Shown here one piece after another: positions 1-11,977 of a stretch of 64,000 nt of DNA. Position 1 is the first letter of the stretch, and each line of letters starts with the position of its first letter. Both the position numbers and the translations under genes were made by a program. This DNA is from Quercus robur (lineage: Eukaryota > Streptophyta > Magnoliopsida > Fagales > Fagaceae), in the NCBI RefSeq assembly GCF_932294415.1, contig NC_065541.1, forward strand, positions 50,818,290 through 50,882,289. The letters are read 5' to 3'. The notes beneath the pieces are model-generated. The model ran no database searches and was not told the DNA's origin. It was given only the letters and a program-made list of their open reading frames with translations.

Positions 1-1291
1 TACTAATAGCATGCGAGAAACAAAAAGGCACCTGTCAATTCCAGGTTGAAGGCAATGGTTAGCAATTGAACTAGGAGCCTCGTACAATCTAGACTAGATT
101 ATGACATTGACAATTGACAAATGACAATTAAACAAACAGCAATGATAAGGTGCTTCTCTAATGCACACCCCAAATCTAACAAATCCCGCACATAAAATAT
201 AATTATGAGGTCGCTACCACCATGCTTGTGGTGTTTATAATGATGTTTGCAACCTCCAGTGGTGTGCCTAATCATGATATATGCTCGAATCATTTCACAT
301 GGCACCCACATTATATTCTATAAACTTAACCTTGCTCCTTCGCCCTTGGGCCCCCACTCCCTCCATCCAAATTTCTCTCTTCTTTCAATTTCTCTCACAG
401 TTTGAAAGAACACAAAAAGTAGTGATAGATATTCACCGTATACTGGGAGACTATAAAAATCGTATTTTTAGTTTAAAAACGAGATTTTTGTTATAATTGT
501 AAAATTGTATTTTGAAAACACAATTTCAGCTAAAAAATGCACGTGTGACAATAATTAGCCGAAAGAAAAACTAGGTAGCTATTACTACTATTTCACTTTA
601 CGGTGCCACGCTTGGAGTGGACTTTGGAGGGAACATGATCGCTACTCACAGCACTTCATGAACTTAAACGGCACAAACCATGGTCCACAAAAGTTGGTAA
701 ATTTTTTATTTTTGTATTTTAATTTCGTTGCATGCATAGGTCGGCGGATTAAACGCCCTTTTGCTTTTAGCATGCATGGGCTTGACTCTTGAGGATGAAA
801 TTGATACTATTGGTCCCAAAAAAGATTTGATACTAGTAGTGATTCTAGTGAATGGACCTGATCTCCCCAAAAAAAAAATCCAAATATGGTTGCAACATAG
901 GGGTCAGGCTTGGACATTGCGGCTGTGAAACTGTTAGTCCAAACTCAGATAGGGGCTTGCAGGGCCTGAATTTAAATAGGGGCCTTTTTTTTCAAGTTCA
1001 GCCCAGCCAGAGCTTAAGAAATTATGAGCCCAATTTGTATTGGGCCGAATGGTGGGGTTTTAAGGGTAATCTCACCAACTCGAATTTAGATTCTCTCCAT
1101 TTATTTCAAAATTGAATTAATACATTTTATAGTTTAGATTAAATATGTAAATATGTTCATGGTGACATATCATGTAAAATTCAATTCCACTAAATAAAAA
1201 CAAATTATTCATTTTAAATGACAGTAACCTTCCCATCCAAAAAAAAAAAAAAAAAAATGACAGTAACCTTATACCATATACTTTGAATTTG
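1..1291. other. Gene-free flank
   Basis: No supportable gene was seen. Short ORFs here have no family resemblance. The stretch is AT-rich with a poly(A) run near 1220-1257. A slightly GC-richer patch near 890-1060 contains several GGGCC/GGCCC-like words but no recognisable protein or RNA. Confidence 0.5.
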
Positions 1292-2893
1292 TTATCTACT
1301 GATTTTTTATTTTATTTTTTTATGGGAAGACTTATCAAGAATGAAAAGCTACGAATATTTCGTGATTAAGAGCTTATTCAATGAAATAAGGATTCTCCTC
1401 AACCCATACAAAGAAATTAGCAATGTCTAGAACATGTTTTTGCTAGCAAATGAGCTAGATTATTACCTTATCTACAAATGTGAGAAAAGTTCACATGATG
1501 AAAGCCATAGGAAGTAGCCACAGAGCTATACACCAGAGCAACAACAGATGCAGGAGGAGGTGATGTATCCTTCAGAGCATTTATCAATATCTGTGAATCA
1601 CCTTTAAGAGTGAAGTCCTGGATGGACAAGTCTTTAGCAAGTTGAAGCCCCACCTCAATAGCCTTTGCTTCGGCCTTAATGGCACCAAGAGGGGCCATAA
1701 TCTTCTTACAGCAAGACCCAATCAATCTGCCTTCTGCATCCCTAATTAATACCCCCACACTAGCCATTTTCTGCGATGCGAATACAGCCCCATCCACATT
1801 AATTTTGTAACGATTAGATGTTGGGGGAATCCAGCTCGAAGCACCACTTGTCTTTGGCGTAACAGGGATGTCAGAACATGCTTGATATTCCCATAAATAG
1901 TCCAACGACCATTGAAGTAAAGCCCGATTGTTTTTCTTCACACCCCCATGTCTGCTTTCATTTCTATTTGTCCATATTGCCCATCCCACCATTATTAACT
2001 TCTCAACCCGGCAATGTTCCCACTGAGCCACCATAACTACATACCACATCAAGTCCATAAAGGAATTAAAAAACAGTCTATTTCTGTCGTGAAATAGATT
2101 TGACAGTAACCAAATGTCATGGGCTCTAGGACATTCACCGCCTGACACTCCTCACAGCAAGCATCCATCAGCACCTTTCTCTTCACTAAATTCTCCTTGG
2201 TAGGCAGAATATCTTTGCAAGCTCACCAAGTAAAATGGCAGACTTTATGGGGGACATTTAATCGCCAAAGATATTTCCAAAACTTCCTGAGATTGCTATC
2301 ATCTGACATAGCCCCTACTGCATCCCCTGAACCCATTTCAACAGCAATCTTGTAAGCACTTCAAACACTGAAGATACCATTTGCTGTTGGAGCCCAAATC
2401 TGCTTATCATCTGGTAAGTTAGTGCTTAGGACGATTCCACATATAGCATCAACTTCATGGGGAAGGAATATCTGTTGGACTAAATCATTTTTCCATACTC
2501 CATCATCTTGGTCTATTAATTCTTCAACCTGAGCCTCTAAAGGAAGACAAGAAGGAGGAGAGATAACTTTATGCGTTGAGGGTGTAGGGAGCCACTTATC
2601 TCTCCAAATCTAGATGTTGCGCCCATTGCCCACTTACCATCTGATACCTCGTCTCACCATAATGCTCCTCTAAGCGAAAGAGGGGTTACTCCCCAAACTT
2701 GCATGAGCAAAATCACAGTTAGAAAACTCAATACATCAAAGAGTCTTTCCTGATTTGAAGTCTTCATCCCTGTTTAGCCAACATTGCTAAATTAAACTGC
2801 TTTAATTGTTTAAAACCCATTCCCCACAAGCCTTAGGAGTGCACAGCTTTTCCCAACTAATCCACGTCATTTTCCTTTTATCTACTGATTTTT
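1292..2893 (-). mobile_element. 5'-truncated L1-type LINE with 16-bp target-site duplication
   Basis: Read on the minus strand, this is the 3' end of a plant L1-like non-LTR retrotransposon. In order it shows the end of the reverse transcriptase (WISWEKLCTPKACGEW-like, near 2870-2810), the zinc-binding zf-RVT region (near 2400-2150, with WRLNVPHKVCHF), and an RNase H-like domain (near 1830-1470, with INVDGAVF and LKGDSQILINAL). The reading frame is interrupted, so it is dead. The A-rich tail is the T-rich run at 1308-1322. The word TTATCTACTGATTTTT flanks it exactly at 1292-1307 and 2878-2893, as expected for target-primed reverse transcription. The insert itself is 1308-2877. Confidence 0.9.
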
Positions 2894-3558
2894 GAACCAT
2901 AAAATTGACTCTTTTAATTTTTAAAAGTAAATGATGAAATAATGTCACATATGTTTATTTTTTCAAATAACATGATGCCATATTATTTTTATTATTCCAC
3001 GTGGCATTATTTTATTAGATGAACTAAACACACGTGGTAAACTTATGCGACGTCTAATGAAAAATATAAACAAAATGCCTGCTAATGCAAATAAAATATA
3101 ATTTTATGAGATAAAATCCAAAACCCCCCAAATTCAAGGTTTTCACACTTTACCCACAAAAAAAAAAAAAAAGAGAGTAGCCTTAAGATAATGAATAAGA
3201 CATATGCACTGCAAGTCGTTTTGTTGAAAATCAGTGCCAAAGAAACAAAGCTTTTGCCTCAAGTTTCGCCAGTGCTACAAGTCGTGAGGCCAATAAGTTA
3301 AGACGTAGGCATGAAACGCAGCGGTTGAAGGTCAAGGAAGAGGAGAAGCCTTGTAGGCTGTAGCAAGTATCTGTATTAGCTGTTCGCAACGCTTTCTTTC
3401 TTCTTGAAGTTGCTGAGGGCTGAGCGACTATCTATCTGGCACGCACCGCCATTCCCTCTATTTCTTCATTTTCAGGTATCACTTCTCTTCTCTTCTTTAT
3501 TTATTAAAACAAAAACAAAAAAAGCTAATAATTCAAATCAATTAGGAAAACGAAAACG
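2894..3558. other. TCF25 upstream region and probable 5' UTR
   Basis: This AT-rich spacer lies between the LINE and TCF25. A likely 5' UTR intron is visible just before the start codon: donor CAG|GTATCAC at about 3475 and acceptor AATTAG| at 3545, about 70 nt and U-rich. No convincing TATA box was identified. The promoter and transcription start are unresolved. Confidence 0.35.
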
Positions 3559-6500
3559 ATGTCGGCTCGATATCTGAGAAAGGTTTTGAAACAACAAGAA
3601 CAACAGCAGCAACAACAAGAACAACAAGAAATTGATGATGATGATGAAGAAGAAGAAGAAAACCATCTGAGTGGCAATCAATCTGACGATTCTGGTACTC
3701 GTCCCTCAATCAATCCCTTTGACCTTCTCAACGATGACGACCAAGATGGCCCTGATCAGGTACCAGGTTGCCCCCCCCCCCTCTTTTTGTTATTTTGAGC
3801 TTTTTAAGATTCAATTTTTGTAACTTTAATAAATTACAGCTTCGTTTCATGCAAATAAATTCACAGCCCCCTTTAACCCTCAATATCCTCGGACTATTCT
3901 ATAACGCCACCGTTTTGCTATCTCAAAAGACACTCACAGTTAACCTGGAAATCTTATGTGTACGCTAATTGTACGAGGCACGGAGTAGAATACATTGTAA
4001 TTTTGTTCTCTTTTTTTTTTTTTTTTTTATTAAGCTTAAATTGGATTTGGAATTCGTATTTCCTTACCTATGTACATGTTTATGCAAAAACTTCAATACC
4101 AATTTAGTATCTTTAATACTACAAATGTTCTTTTCTTGATTGGTAAGTTGCACACGCACCTAGCCAGGGTTCAATTCTTGAATCTTCTATTCTATTATCA
4201 TGATAGGGCAAAGTGACATTTGAGCTCAAGCTTATTGGCAGCATAAAATCCAAATATTCCAGCACTGCTTGTGCATCTGCTGGCTTTAGTTCATAGATAC
4301 CACTTTTCCAGAGTGATTCTTCCCTTTCAAAAAAAATTGGTGGATAAAGAAAGGGCAATTATGTAGCATCTGGGTTTCATTTGCTTTGAATTTTTAATGA
4401 TCATTTTGGTTGCAGGGGGATGATTCGGAGGTTATTGATGAACCCTTGGAGGTAAATAGCACTAAAGAAGAACCATCCGCATTGGAAAATAAGGTTGATG
4501 TGGTTTTGACATCCAATCAAAAGTCCAAGAAAAAGAAAAAGAAGAGAGGCAAGGAGGGTTCTCTGTCGAGTGCTGATAAAGTAGAAAAACCCTTGGATGC
4601 GATTCTAGAAACTTTATCTTTGGAGGCTAACTCTTCTGGTCACCAAGGTGGCCCTGCAAAAGCCAAAGCTGCAAATGCAAAAGATGGGGGCAAGCTGGTT
4701 AAACAATGCATACTACAAGTGGATTCCAAATATTTGAATGCCGAGAATGAGCTACGAAGAATATTTGGTTCTAAGGTGGTGAAGTCATTTGAGAAAAGTC
4801 ATCAAGCTGGCAGTTCTAGACAGATACGAGGTGGGCGTCGTGGGATCCTTCCTCATAGAAAGACTATTCTTGTCACTCCTTCCGACCACTGGCCTCGCTG
4901 GGATGGCTCTGTGTCCATGGAATTCCTGGAAACACGGGATGGATACCACTACTTTAGGTAAACATCATCATCATCTTCTTCTTTTTTTGATGTGTGTGTG
5001 TGTGTTGTGGGGGGGGGGGGGGGGGGGGGGGGGCGCTGCTTTGAACATCATCTTTTTAGTTTATTTTGGGTGAGTTGTAAACATCATCCTTAGTTGCTTA
5101 GTTGTGATTTCTTTTTTCAGTTATTGATATGCTGATACTCCTGCTTTGCTGATCTTTTGTAACCAATTGGAAAAATACAAGTAGTAGTGTAGTACCATCA
5201 TCTTCATACGTAGATTAAACTTACTCTCAGCTTTTGATGGACACCTAAAAGTAATTTTTGACTTTTCCTAGTGCTTGTAATTTAACATGATGGATGCTCA
5301 AAGTTAGGGTTCAGTTGTCCCCCCTCCCCCAATTATCAAATTATTAAAAGTTAGGGTTCATTTGAGTGAGTTGTGACTAATAGTCTCATTTTCTACTTCA
5401 TGTTCGTATTCCTTTGTTTTATTCTTTAAATTTTAATTTTAATTCGAAATTCTCCTCTTCTTCTTCATATTTTTTCCTGCAATGCATTCCTGATTTAGAG
5501 TAATGAGCAGATGTACACGATCAATATCACAATGTGTAGTAACATTTGACCCCATAGCAATTTGTTTTAATTTCTCCATGCACCCTAATTTTGCCTTTTG
5601 TTCTCATGATGTAGATATGTACATTCCTTGTCCTACGGTCAAGCTCAGAGAAAATTTGAAACTGACAAGGCTATTCATGATCTCAATGGTATTGCAAGTA
5701 TTTTGTTACACCATCCTTATCACTTAGATTCACTGATAACGATGGCGGAATATTTCAAGTTTGTGGGTGAACATCAAATGTCAGCAGATGCTATAGCAAA
5801 GAGTTTATATGCCTTGGAATGCGCGTGGGATCCAATGTTCACTCCTTTGCAGGGTAATTGCCAATTAAAATTCAGCCATGAAACCAACAAACCACTATTC
5901 TCAGCACTTTTCACTCACATGAGAAATATGGATAGACGTGGCTGTCATCGGTCTGCTCTGGAAGTTTGTAAACTGTTGCTGTCACTGGATTCGGATGATC
6001 CAATGGGTGCCATGTTCTGCATTGACTACTTATCTTTGAGGGCAGAGGAGTATGCATGGCTAGAACAGTTCTCTGAGGGCTATAAAAGTGACAACTCTCT
6101 ATGGTTGTTTCCAAATTTCTCATATTCGCTTGCTGTTTGCCGGTTTTATCTTGAGAAAGAGGAATCCTCAAAAGATTCTCATATGGATAATACAAAGGCT
6201 ACTTCGAATGATCTTATGAAGCAGGCTTTGATGCTTTACCCCTCTGTCTTGAAGAAACTTGTAGCAAAGGTACCTTTGAAGGATAGGGTGTGGACAGAGA
6301 TACTAAAGCATGCTTTATTTCGATCAGATGAAGCAGGAATCCCATCCTTGGATCACTTGATTAATATATATGTAGAGAGGAATTACATCATTTGGAGGCT
6401 CCCAGATCTGCAAAAATTGCTCAGGGATGCTGCAAAACAGGTTATTGAAACACAGGAAACTAATAGCAGTGATGCCAAGGATTGGGCTTGTGTGAGAAAA

Positions 6501-7061
6501 GAAGTGTTCTCCTCTGAAAAAAATGAGTAAGTATCTAAATTTATTTGCATTGCATTTTTTTTAACTACAAGTCTACTCTTTGCTATGTAATATTTTTGGT
6601 AGGCATAGTTGTGTGCTAATTTATCCATTACAGAATACTGAATAAATTCATAGGCTTGTATCAAACAAATGATCTTGCACTAGGCCTAGAGTCTAAGATA
6701 GACCTGGTTCTTATTCTCTTACATTAGTTAGGTTTGTTGTATTTGGGAATATGGTTTACATGTTTTTCTTGTTGCTAGGTATGCCCATTTATTGGTGTCA
6801 GATTTCTCTGATTCAATGCCAACTATTCCACCTGAAAACCTGCAAAATTTCATGGTTGACCCAAGAATGAGGGAAGGTATACAGAATGAGATCCAAGATG
6901 CCAATCCACCCGGCAATGGCCATGCTCCCCGTGATGTTGCAAATCGGAATGCATTAGCTGTCTTGTTCGAGTCATTGTTACCATGGGTTCATTATGGGGA
7001 TGGAGATGGAGTTGATGAGGATAACCAACCTAATGGGGTTGACCAAGGAAATGAAGAATAG
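3559..7061 (+). CDS. TCF25: TCF25 / Rqc1-family protein (ribosome quality-control factor)
   Basis: Coding exons are 3559-3759, 4416-4957, 5615-6526 and 6779-7061, all with GT-AG borders and matching phases, giving 645 aa, close to the usual plant length. The N-terminus starts MSARYLRKVLKQQ, as in the family, followed by a Gln run and an Asp/Glu-rich run (about residues 12-35). A lysine-rich stretch (SKKKKKKRGK, about residue 105) may be a nuclear or RNA-binding patch. The conserved Tcf25 domain runs from about residue 215 (DHWPRWDGSVSMEFLE) through the helical LSLRAEEYAWLEQF region to about 560, and the protein ends in an acidic tail. Yeast Rqc1 and human TCF25 act with Ltn1/Listerin in ribosome-associated degradation of stalled nascent chains; older literature calls the protein Nulp1, a transcription factor. 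The role here is inferred by homology. Confidence 0.92.
4135..4240 (-). mobile_element. tRNA-derived SINE in TCF25 intron 1
   Basis: On the minus strand this reads as a SINE of the family seen elsewhere in the window: an A-box-like TTGAGCTCAAATGTCAC start, a B-box-like GAATTGAACCC word, and a tail ending near CAACTTACCAATCAAG. The related copies at 21246, 23792 and 44075 support the family assignment. TSDs were not resolved. Confidence 0.55.
5009..5033. repeat. 25-base G homopolymer in TCF25 intron 2
   Basis: An uninterrupted G run follows a (TG)n stretch. It could fold as a G-quadruplex in pre-mRNA, but its length is likely to be unreliable in sequencing. Confidence 0.9.
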
Positions 7062-7638
7062 AGTGTCAACGGCGCCAAAAGTTTTACACACATTGTTAAT
7101 GGCAAAAAGTATCTGCTTCGAAAAAGTTCTACAAATATCTGTTTCGTAAATTGCATGATAAGGGAATTTACTGTTCTAGTCTTAAGTACTGAATTAGAGA
7201 CATGGGTCAGTTGCTTGTAATTTGTACTGGCTAGAGGTGAGTTCAAAGGGCTATTCTTTAGAAAAGTTCCCTACTCTATCCCAAAAAGAAAAAGAAAAAA
7301 AACATTAGACATCTTCCATGTACAAAGCTATATCTAGGAAAATTGTTGCCTAGTTTACCATTCTTTAAGCAAGTACACTGGAATCTAGGACCCTTTCGAT
7401 GCAAAACATACTCTATTAAATTGCGATGTTTAAGGTTTTGTTTTGTTTTTTTTTTTTTTTTTTTTTTTTTTTTGATAAACAAGGTTTTGTTTATTTTGAC
7501 GTAAAATATGTTTTTAGAAAAATGTTTAGTGTCTTATGATATCTGTTGTGATTGAAAATGTTAGTCAACTAAAAATTACATTGAAATGATAGAAAATGTT
7601 TTACACTCCCCCCAACAATCTGGACTTGCATTAAAATA

Positions 7639-7672
<34 letters not shown>

Positions 7673-9647
7673 GTTCCTTGGGAGGAGATGACCTCATCAA
7701 GTTGTAGATAATTTCTTTTATTTTTCTATTTTAATAAGGTGCTGGCTTTTCGGATCGCCTGTGTGTGTGTGGTTTGGAGCAACTTTGTGAACAAACATAG
7801 TACCAAGATCATCTTTTGCAAAAAGATTTAGAATTCCTATGAATCTTTCCACTTTTGCACTCTTTTAGTTGACAAACTTTTGCTAATATCAATTTGGCTC
7901 AAATGATGTACCGTTGGAAATCCTACAATATTAATTTTTTGATGGTGCCAAGTGTGGCAACCCAAACTAGCTTTGATCAAAGTTTCTTGTTCTTGTATTT
8001 TCATGAGTTTGAGCAGCTTGCTTAGAGTTCCGTGCTCAAAACTTGCCAAATTGAAGTTTTTTTCATTGATCTTTCCAATGATTCCTGGTTTGTGCCAATC
8101 TAATGATATTTGATCTTGATTGACCGCAATCAATTTTAGAATCAAACTTCCTTAGAAAATTTTTGCGAAAAGTTTGAGCAATTTTCCATTGATTTTGCGA
8201 CATCTCACTTGTTTCAAATATGATTGCAAATCATAAATTACCAATTTGAAGGTTTTTTGGTATTATTTAAGATAAAAACAATTTTTTTTAATCAAACAAT
8301 ACGATTTCTAGCCAAAGTCCAGACAAATTTAGGTCAAACTTGGTTATATCTATTGATAGAATTTGACATTTCAATGCTTCATCAAGAAATGGATGTGTTT
8401 GGACCTCAATTAAGCCTGATCAAAGTAGATGAGATTCGGTCAAAGTTGGTTTTTTTTTTAACCCAATTTAGTCAAAGTGTTTGGTTTATAGGATTTGCCG
8501 TTTGGCCATGATTTGCAGCAAATGTATTTTATTACTCTCAATTTTAAATACCTTGAGTACTAATTTGATTTTTAAAAAAAAAGTGTTTTTAGATGTTTCA
8601 ATTTATAGGAAATAATTTTGAAAATTTTTAAGAAGTCAAAATGGGATAATGACAACCTACTCAACTCATTTTATAATAAATTGATAAGATTTTAGATATT
8701 ACTGTACAGAATAAAGTAATTCTAAAAATTATAGATGTCTTTTTTCTTTTCTTTTCTTGATAAATAAAAATTATAGATGTCTTAAACCAAATTGGATGAG
8801 CCTATCCGATTTGTATACAATGTAAAATTATCAAATATAAATGGAAAAACACTTGGGAATAGCGAAGAAGGGACTTGTCTCATTGAATTTGAGGGAAATT
8901 TACCTGGTAAAGAGGGTAGGTGGGTTGGGAAGGAAGTACGAGATCCGGTCATTAAGAACAAGATATCAAAATAGAGCTTCCAAAGAGGCAAGCCGAAGTG
9001 GATAATTTGACTCCTAAAGAGTCTCTCTGAGTAGTCAGCACAACGAGAATGGCCTATGTTCCAAGAACCAATGCTACCAATACGGGCAGCGCCTACCATG
9101 CCGTGACTTCGACTTTGAGTATGGTGCATGAGTGGAAAGATCTTTATAGAAGTCTCTGTCCAATCCAACCAAAGAGTAGCCCAAAGTGAAGTCAGTAGTC
9201 GTAGAGATGGCTAGAGATCTAATTCATTCTCTAATTTCCCTGCACGACATGCCACTTGTGGGGTTTGTGTTTCCTTGAAGCTTTCAAATAATTGCATTCC
9301 ATAGTTGGCACAAGACTATCGTTAGGTACTATCATTTTCCAACCTTTCCATTTTTATTTATTTTAGCTGAATTCCAACCTTTTCCATTTGCTTGTAGAGA
9401 GTTACTCGCATGACCTAACACCTTCTCGATTAAGTATGCATCCAAATTAATAAATCTTTCATGGAAGAGATTAATGATTAATAATAAATAAGCCAACATT
9501 CACCGAAGATGATAATGACATAGAAATTATGCTCATCAAAGAGTTGTTACATGTCTTAAATCAACATTGACATAAAGTTTTTTTTTTTTTTTTTTGGAGA
9601 AAGAACATTGACATAAAGTTCTTTCTTAAAATTTAAAAAAAAAAAAA
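7062..9647. other. Gene-free intergenic stretch
   Basis: Contains the TCF25 3' UTR, a T29-class homopolymer near 7446-7472 and a (TA)n microsatellite at 7651-7672. The block 8790-9180 is less AT-rich and has overlapping ORFs on both strands, possibly a decayed coding fragment, but I recognise no family. Nothing else is supportable. Confidence 0.45.
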
Positions 9648-9906
9648 ATGCAACTGTCAATAACATTTTCATAACAAATCTTAAGTACTAAATTGTTACA
9701 AATTTTTAATTTAAATCTACCACTAAAATTACTTTGTTACTCACTAGTTACAGCAAATAACAACCTATCTCTTATAATTTTTTTTTGATAGAGTTTCAAC
9801 CTATGACGTACGTTTTCTGATAACTGTACTCTTTGTCATCAGGCCTATTACTTAGAATTTGTTGTAAAAATGCTATAAAAATGTTCTGAACATAACATTT
9901 CTTTTA
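9648..9906. mobile_element. MITE, member of a four-copy foldback family
   Basis: The ends are inverted versions of one another: the left has ATAACATTTTCATAACAAATC, the right has GAATTTGTTGTAAAAATGC and closes near AACATAACATTTC. The same termini occur at 28234-28402 and 59297-59482, with a half copy near 53275-53365. No coding capacity. A mid-element T-rich run may be secondary. Confidence 0.6.
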
Positions 9907-10423
9907 CCAAAAAAAAAAAAAAAAAACATTGACATAAAATTTTGTGGCGCCCAGGAGGGTCAAAAGAGGGCAACCCAGGCCTATCAGAAATATCCTCCAC
10001 CTCCTCTCCATACCTGTTAGATTTCATTAATGAGAGAAAAGAAAAATATGGATAGGACAAAAAAAAAAAGTTTTAATTGAAGATGAAAAATAAAAAGAAA
10101 TATAAAATTTTCAACAGTGTTAAGAGCCCTGATTCTTTATGTAATAATTTATTATTATTATTTTCATAAAATTGAATAATTATATAATAAACTCCATAAT
10201 TTGATATTATTTTAAAGTTAAACTTGAAAAAAATTTAGATGCAAAAATGGTTAACATATAGTATAAAATTATTAAAATTTTATTATTTTATGAGTTTTAA
10301 AAAATAAATCAACACATGGTATCTAATTACTAAAAATCATTACATGAGGAATATAAATGGAATTTTGGCTGTGAAAGGATAACATGACTTATTCATATAT
10401 TAAAAAACTAACTAACAAATAAA

Positions 10424-10961
10424 CAAGGTTTTCAGATCCGGACCGTTCATTGAACCGTAAAAATGAGAGGTTTAAGGTTTTTGAGGTCGAACCGAGGTCG
10501 AATTGGGGTCGAACCGTGATAACGTCATAATTAATTTAATAATTAATTAAAGCTTAAATATAGATATTAAATTTATAAAACTAGCAAAATTGACTAATAT
10601 ATCTATATATGTGAGAGAAATTTAATGATTTTCAAGCATATATTTCATAATTAAATAAGAAATTTAATAAAATAAAATAATAACCATGAAAACATTAAAA
10701 TTTATGATTAATTTTTGAAGTAAAGTTGAATATCTTTGAGGGATTTTAATTATAAATTTTTTTTATTCCTTGTAAGAGATGGATAATTTTTTTTATTCCT
10801 TGCCATCGGTTTTGCATGAACCGTGCAGTCCAACCCCGATTTTAGGGGTTCACAGAATTGCCACATATGCCCGGTTCTTTATGCTTTAAAAACCGGATTT
10901 CAATCCAGTTTCCGGTTTTCACGATCCGACCTCCTAGTCCAGTTTGGGTATAAGAACCTTG
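10424..10961. mobile_element. Non-autonomous hAT-type element with 8-bp TSD
   Basis: The perfect 8-bp repeat CAAATAAA flanks the element (10416-10423 and 10962-10969). Its ends are inverted: CAAGGTTTTCAGATCCGG at the left, with the right end reading CAAGGTTCTTATACCC in reverse complement. Subterminal GAACCG/CCGGTT words (for example GGTCGAACCGAGGTCGAA) match a widespread plant hAT MITE type. The AT-rich interior has no ORF. An 8-bp TSD is characteristic of hAT transposition. Confidence 0.85.
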
Positions 10962-10969
10962 CAAATAAA

Positions 10970-11173
10970 CACAATATAATGGATATCATATACTTTTATG
11001 GATCTTCCAACATTAAAATCCCAGTTAGTATTCACATGAGGGACATTTTATTGTCCATATTAGTCTTAAGTATTCACATGAGTGCTTTGTACATTTTACA
11101 AATTATATAAGATGTGCGTGTTGTGATTGTGTACAATATGTGTATCTACGGGTGTTTGCAGATATATGGAGAC

Positions 11174-11218
<45 letters not shown>

Positions 11219-11969
11219 AGTGTTAGTTATAAATTTTATCTTCCCTATATCTAAATTTAGCTCTGCCGCTAATTACAATTGATTGGAGATCATGTGTCAT
11301 AAACATAACAAGTGAATAAATGTATCCTCGCTAAAGGGTTGATAAATCACTACTACCTTCCATATTATCTATCAATTTGAAAATTTCTCTGTAAGATAGT
11401 GACCTTGTGATTAATCTTGAAAATAAGAAAGCTTATATTCATGTTACAATTGATTTAAGGCTGCATTTTATGATGCGAAGGTTATTACTTGTTAGTTTAA
11501 AACCTTCTATTTGTCTCTCTTAAAGTTACTCTTTTATTTATCACAAAAATTAATTTATTAATTTTCATTTTTATGTGTGTGTTTGTTGTTTATTTTTAAG
11601 TAGATAGTTGGGACCTAGGAGAGGAAGAGAGAGATTGGAATCTTGAATGTCTCTGTTAAAAACACCTAAAAATGTCAATAAATTAAGTTACAAAACTCTT
11701 AGCCATTTTGTATGCATTTTAAACAGTGAATGAATGTGGAAATATGTAAAAATTTAGACTTCACATTGTCAAAATGAGGTTGTTGTAAGGTGTAACAATA
11801 AACTTATAAAGTGAAATGGTTATTGAATTTGGTAAGTAAGAGATTATTTTATCACACCTTAACAATACTGTGGATGTGGACATATTTCACCTCATATAAT
11901 ATATATATATATATATTTTTTTTTTTTATTATCAATCATCAAAAAATTTATTAGTTGACCTGCGTAATA
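10970..11969. other. Gene-free stretch with (TA)n repeat
   Basis: AT-rich, with a (TA)n run at about 11175-11209 and another short one near 11900. No gene, RNA or element boundary was recognised. Confidence 0.5.
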
Positions 11970-11977
11970 CTTGAATG

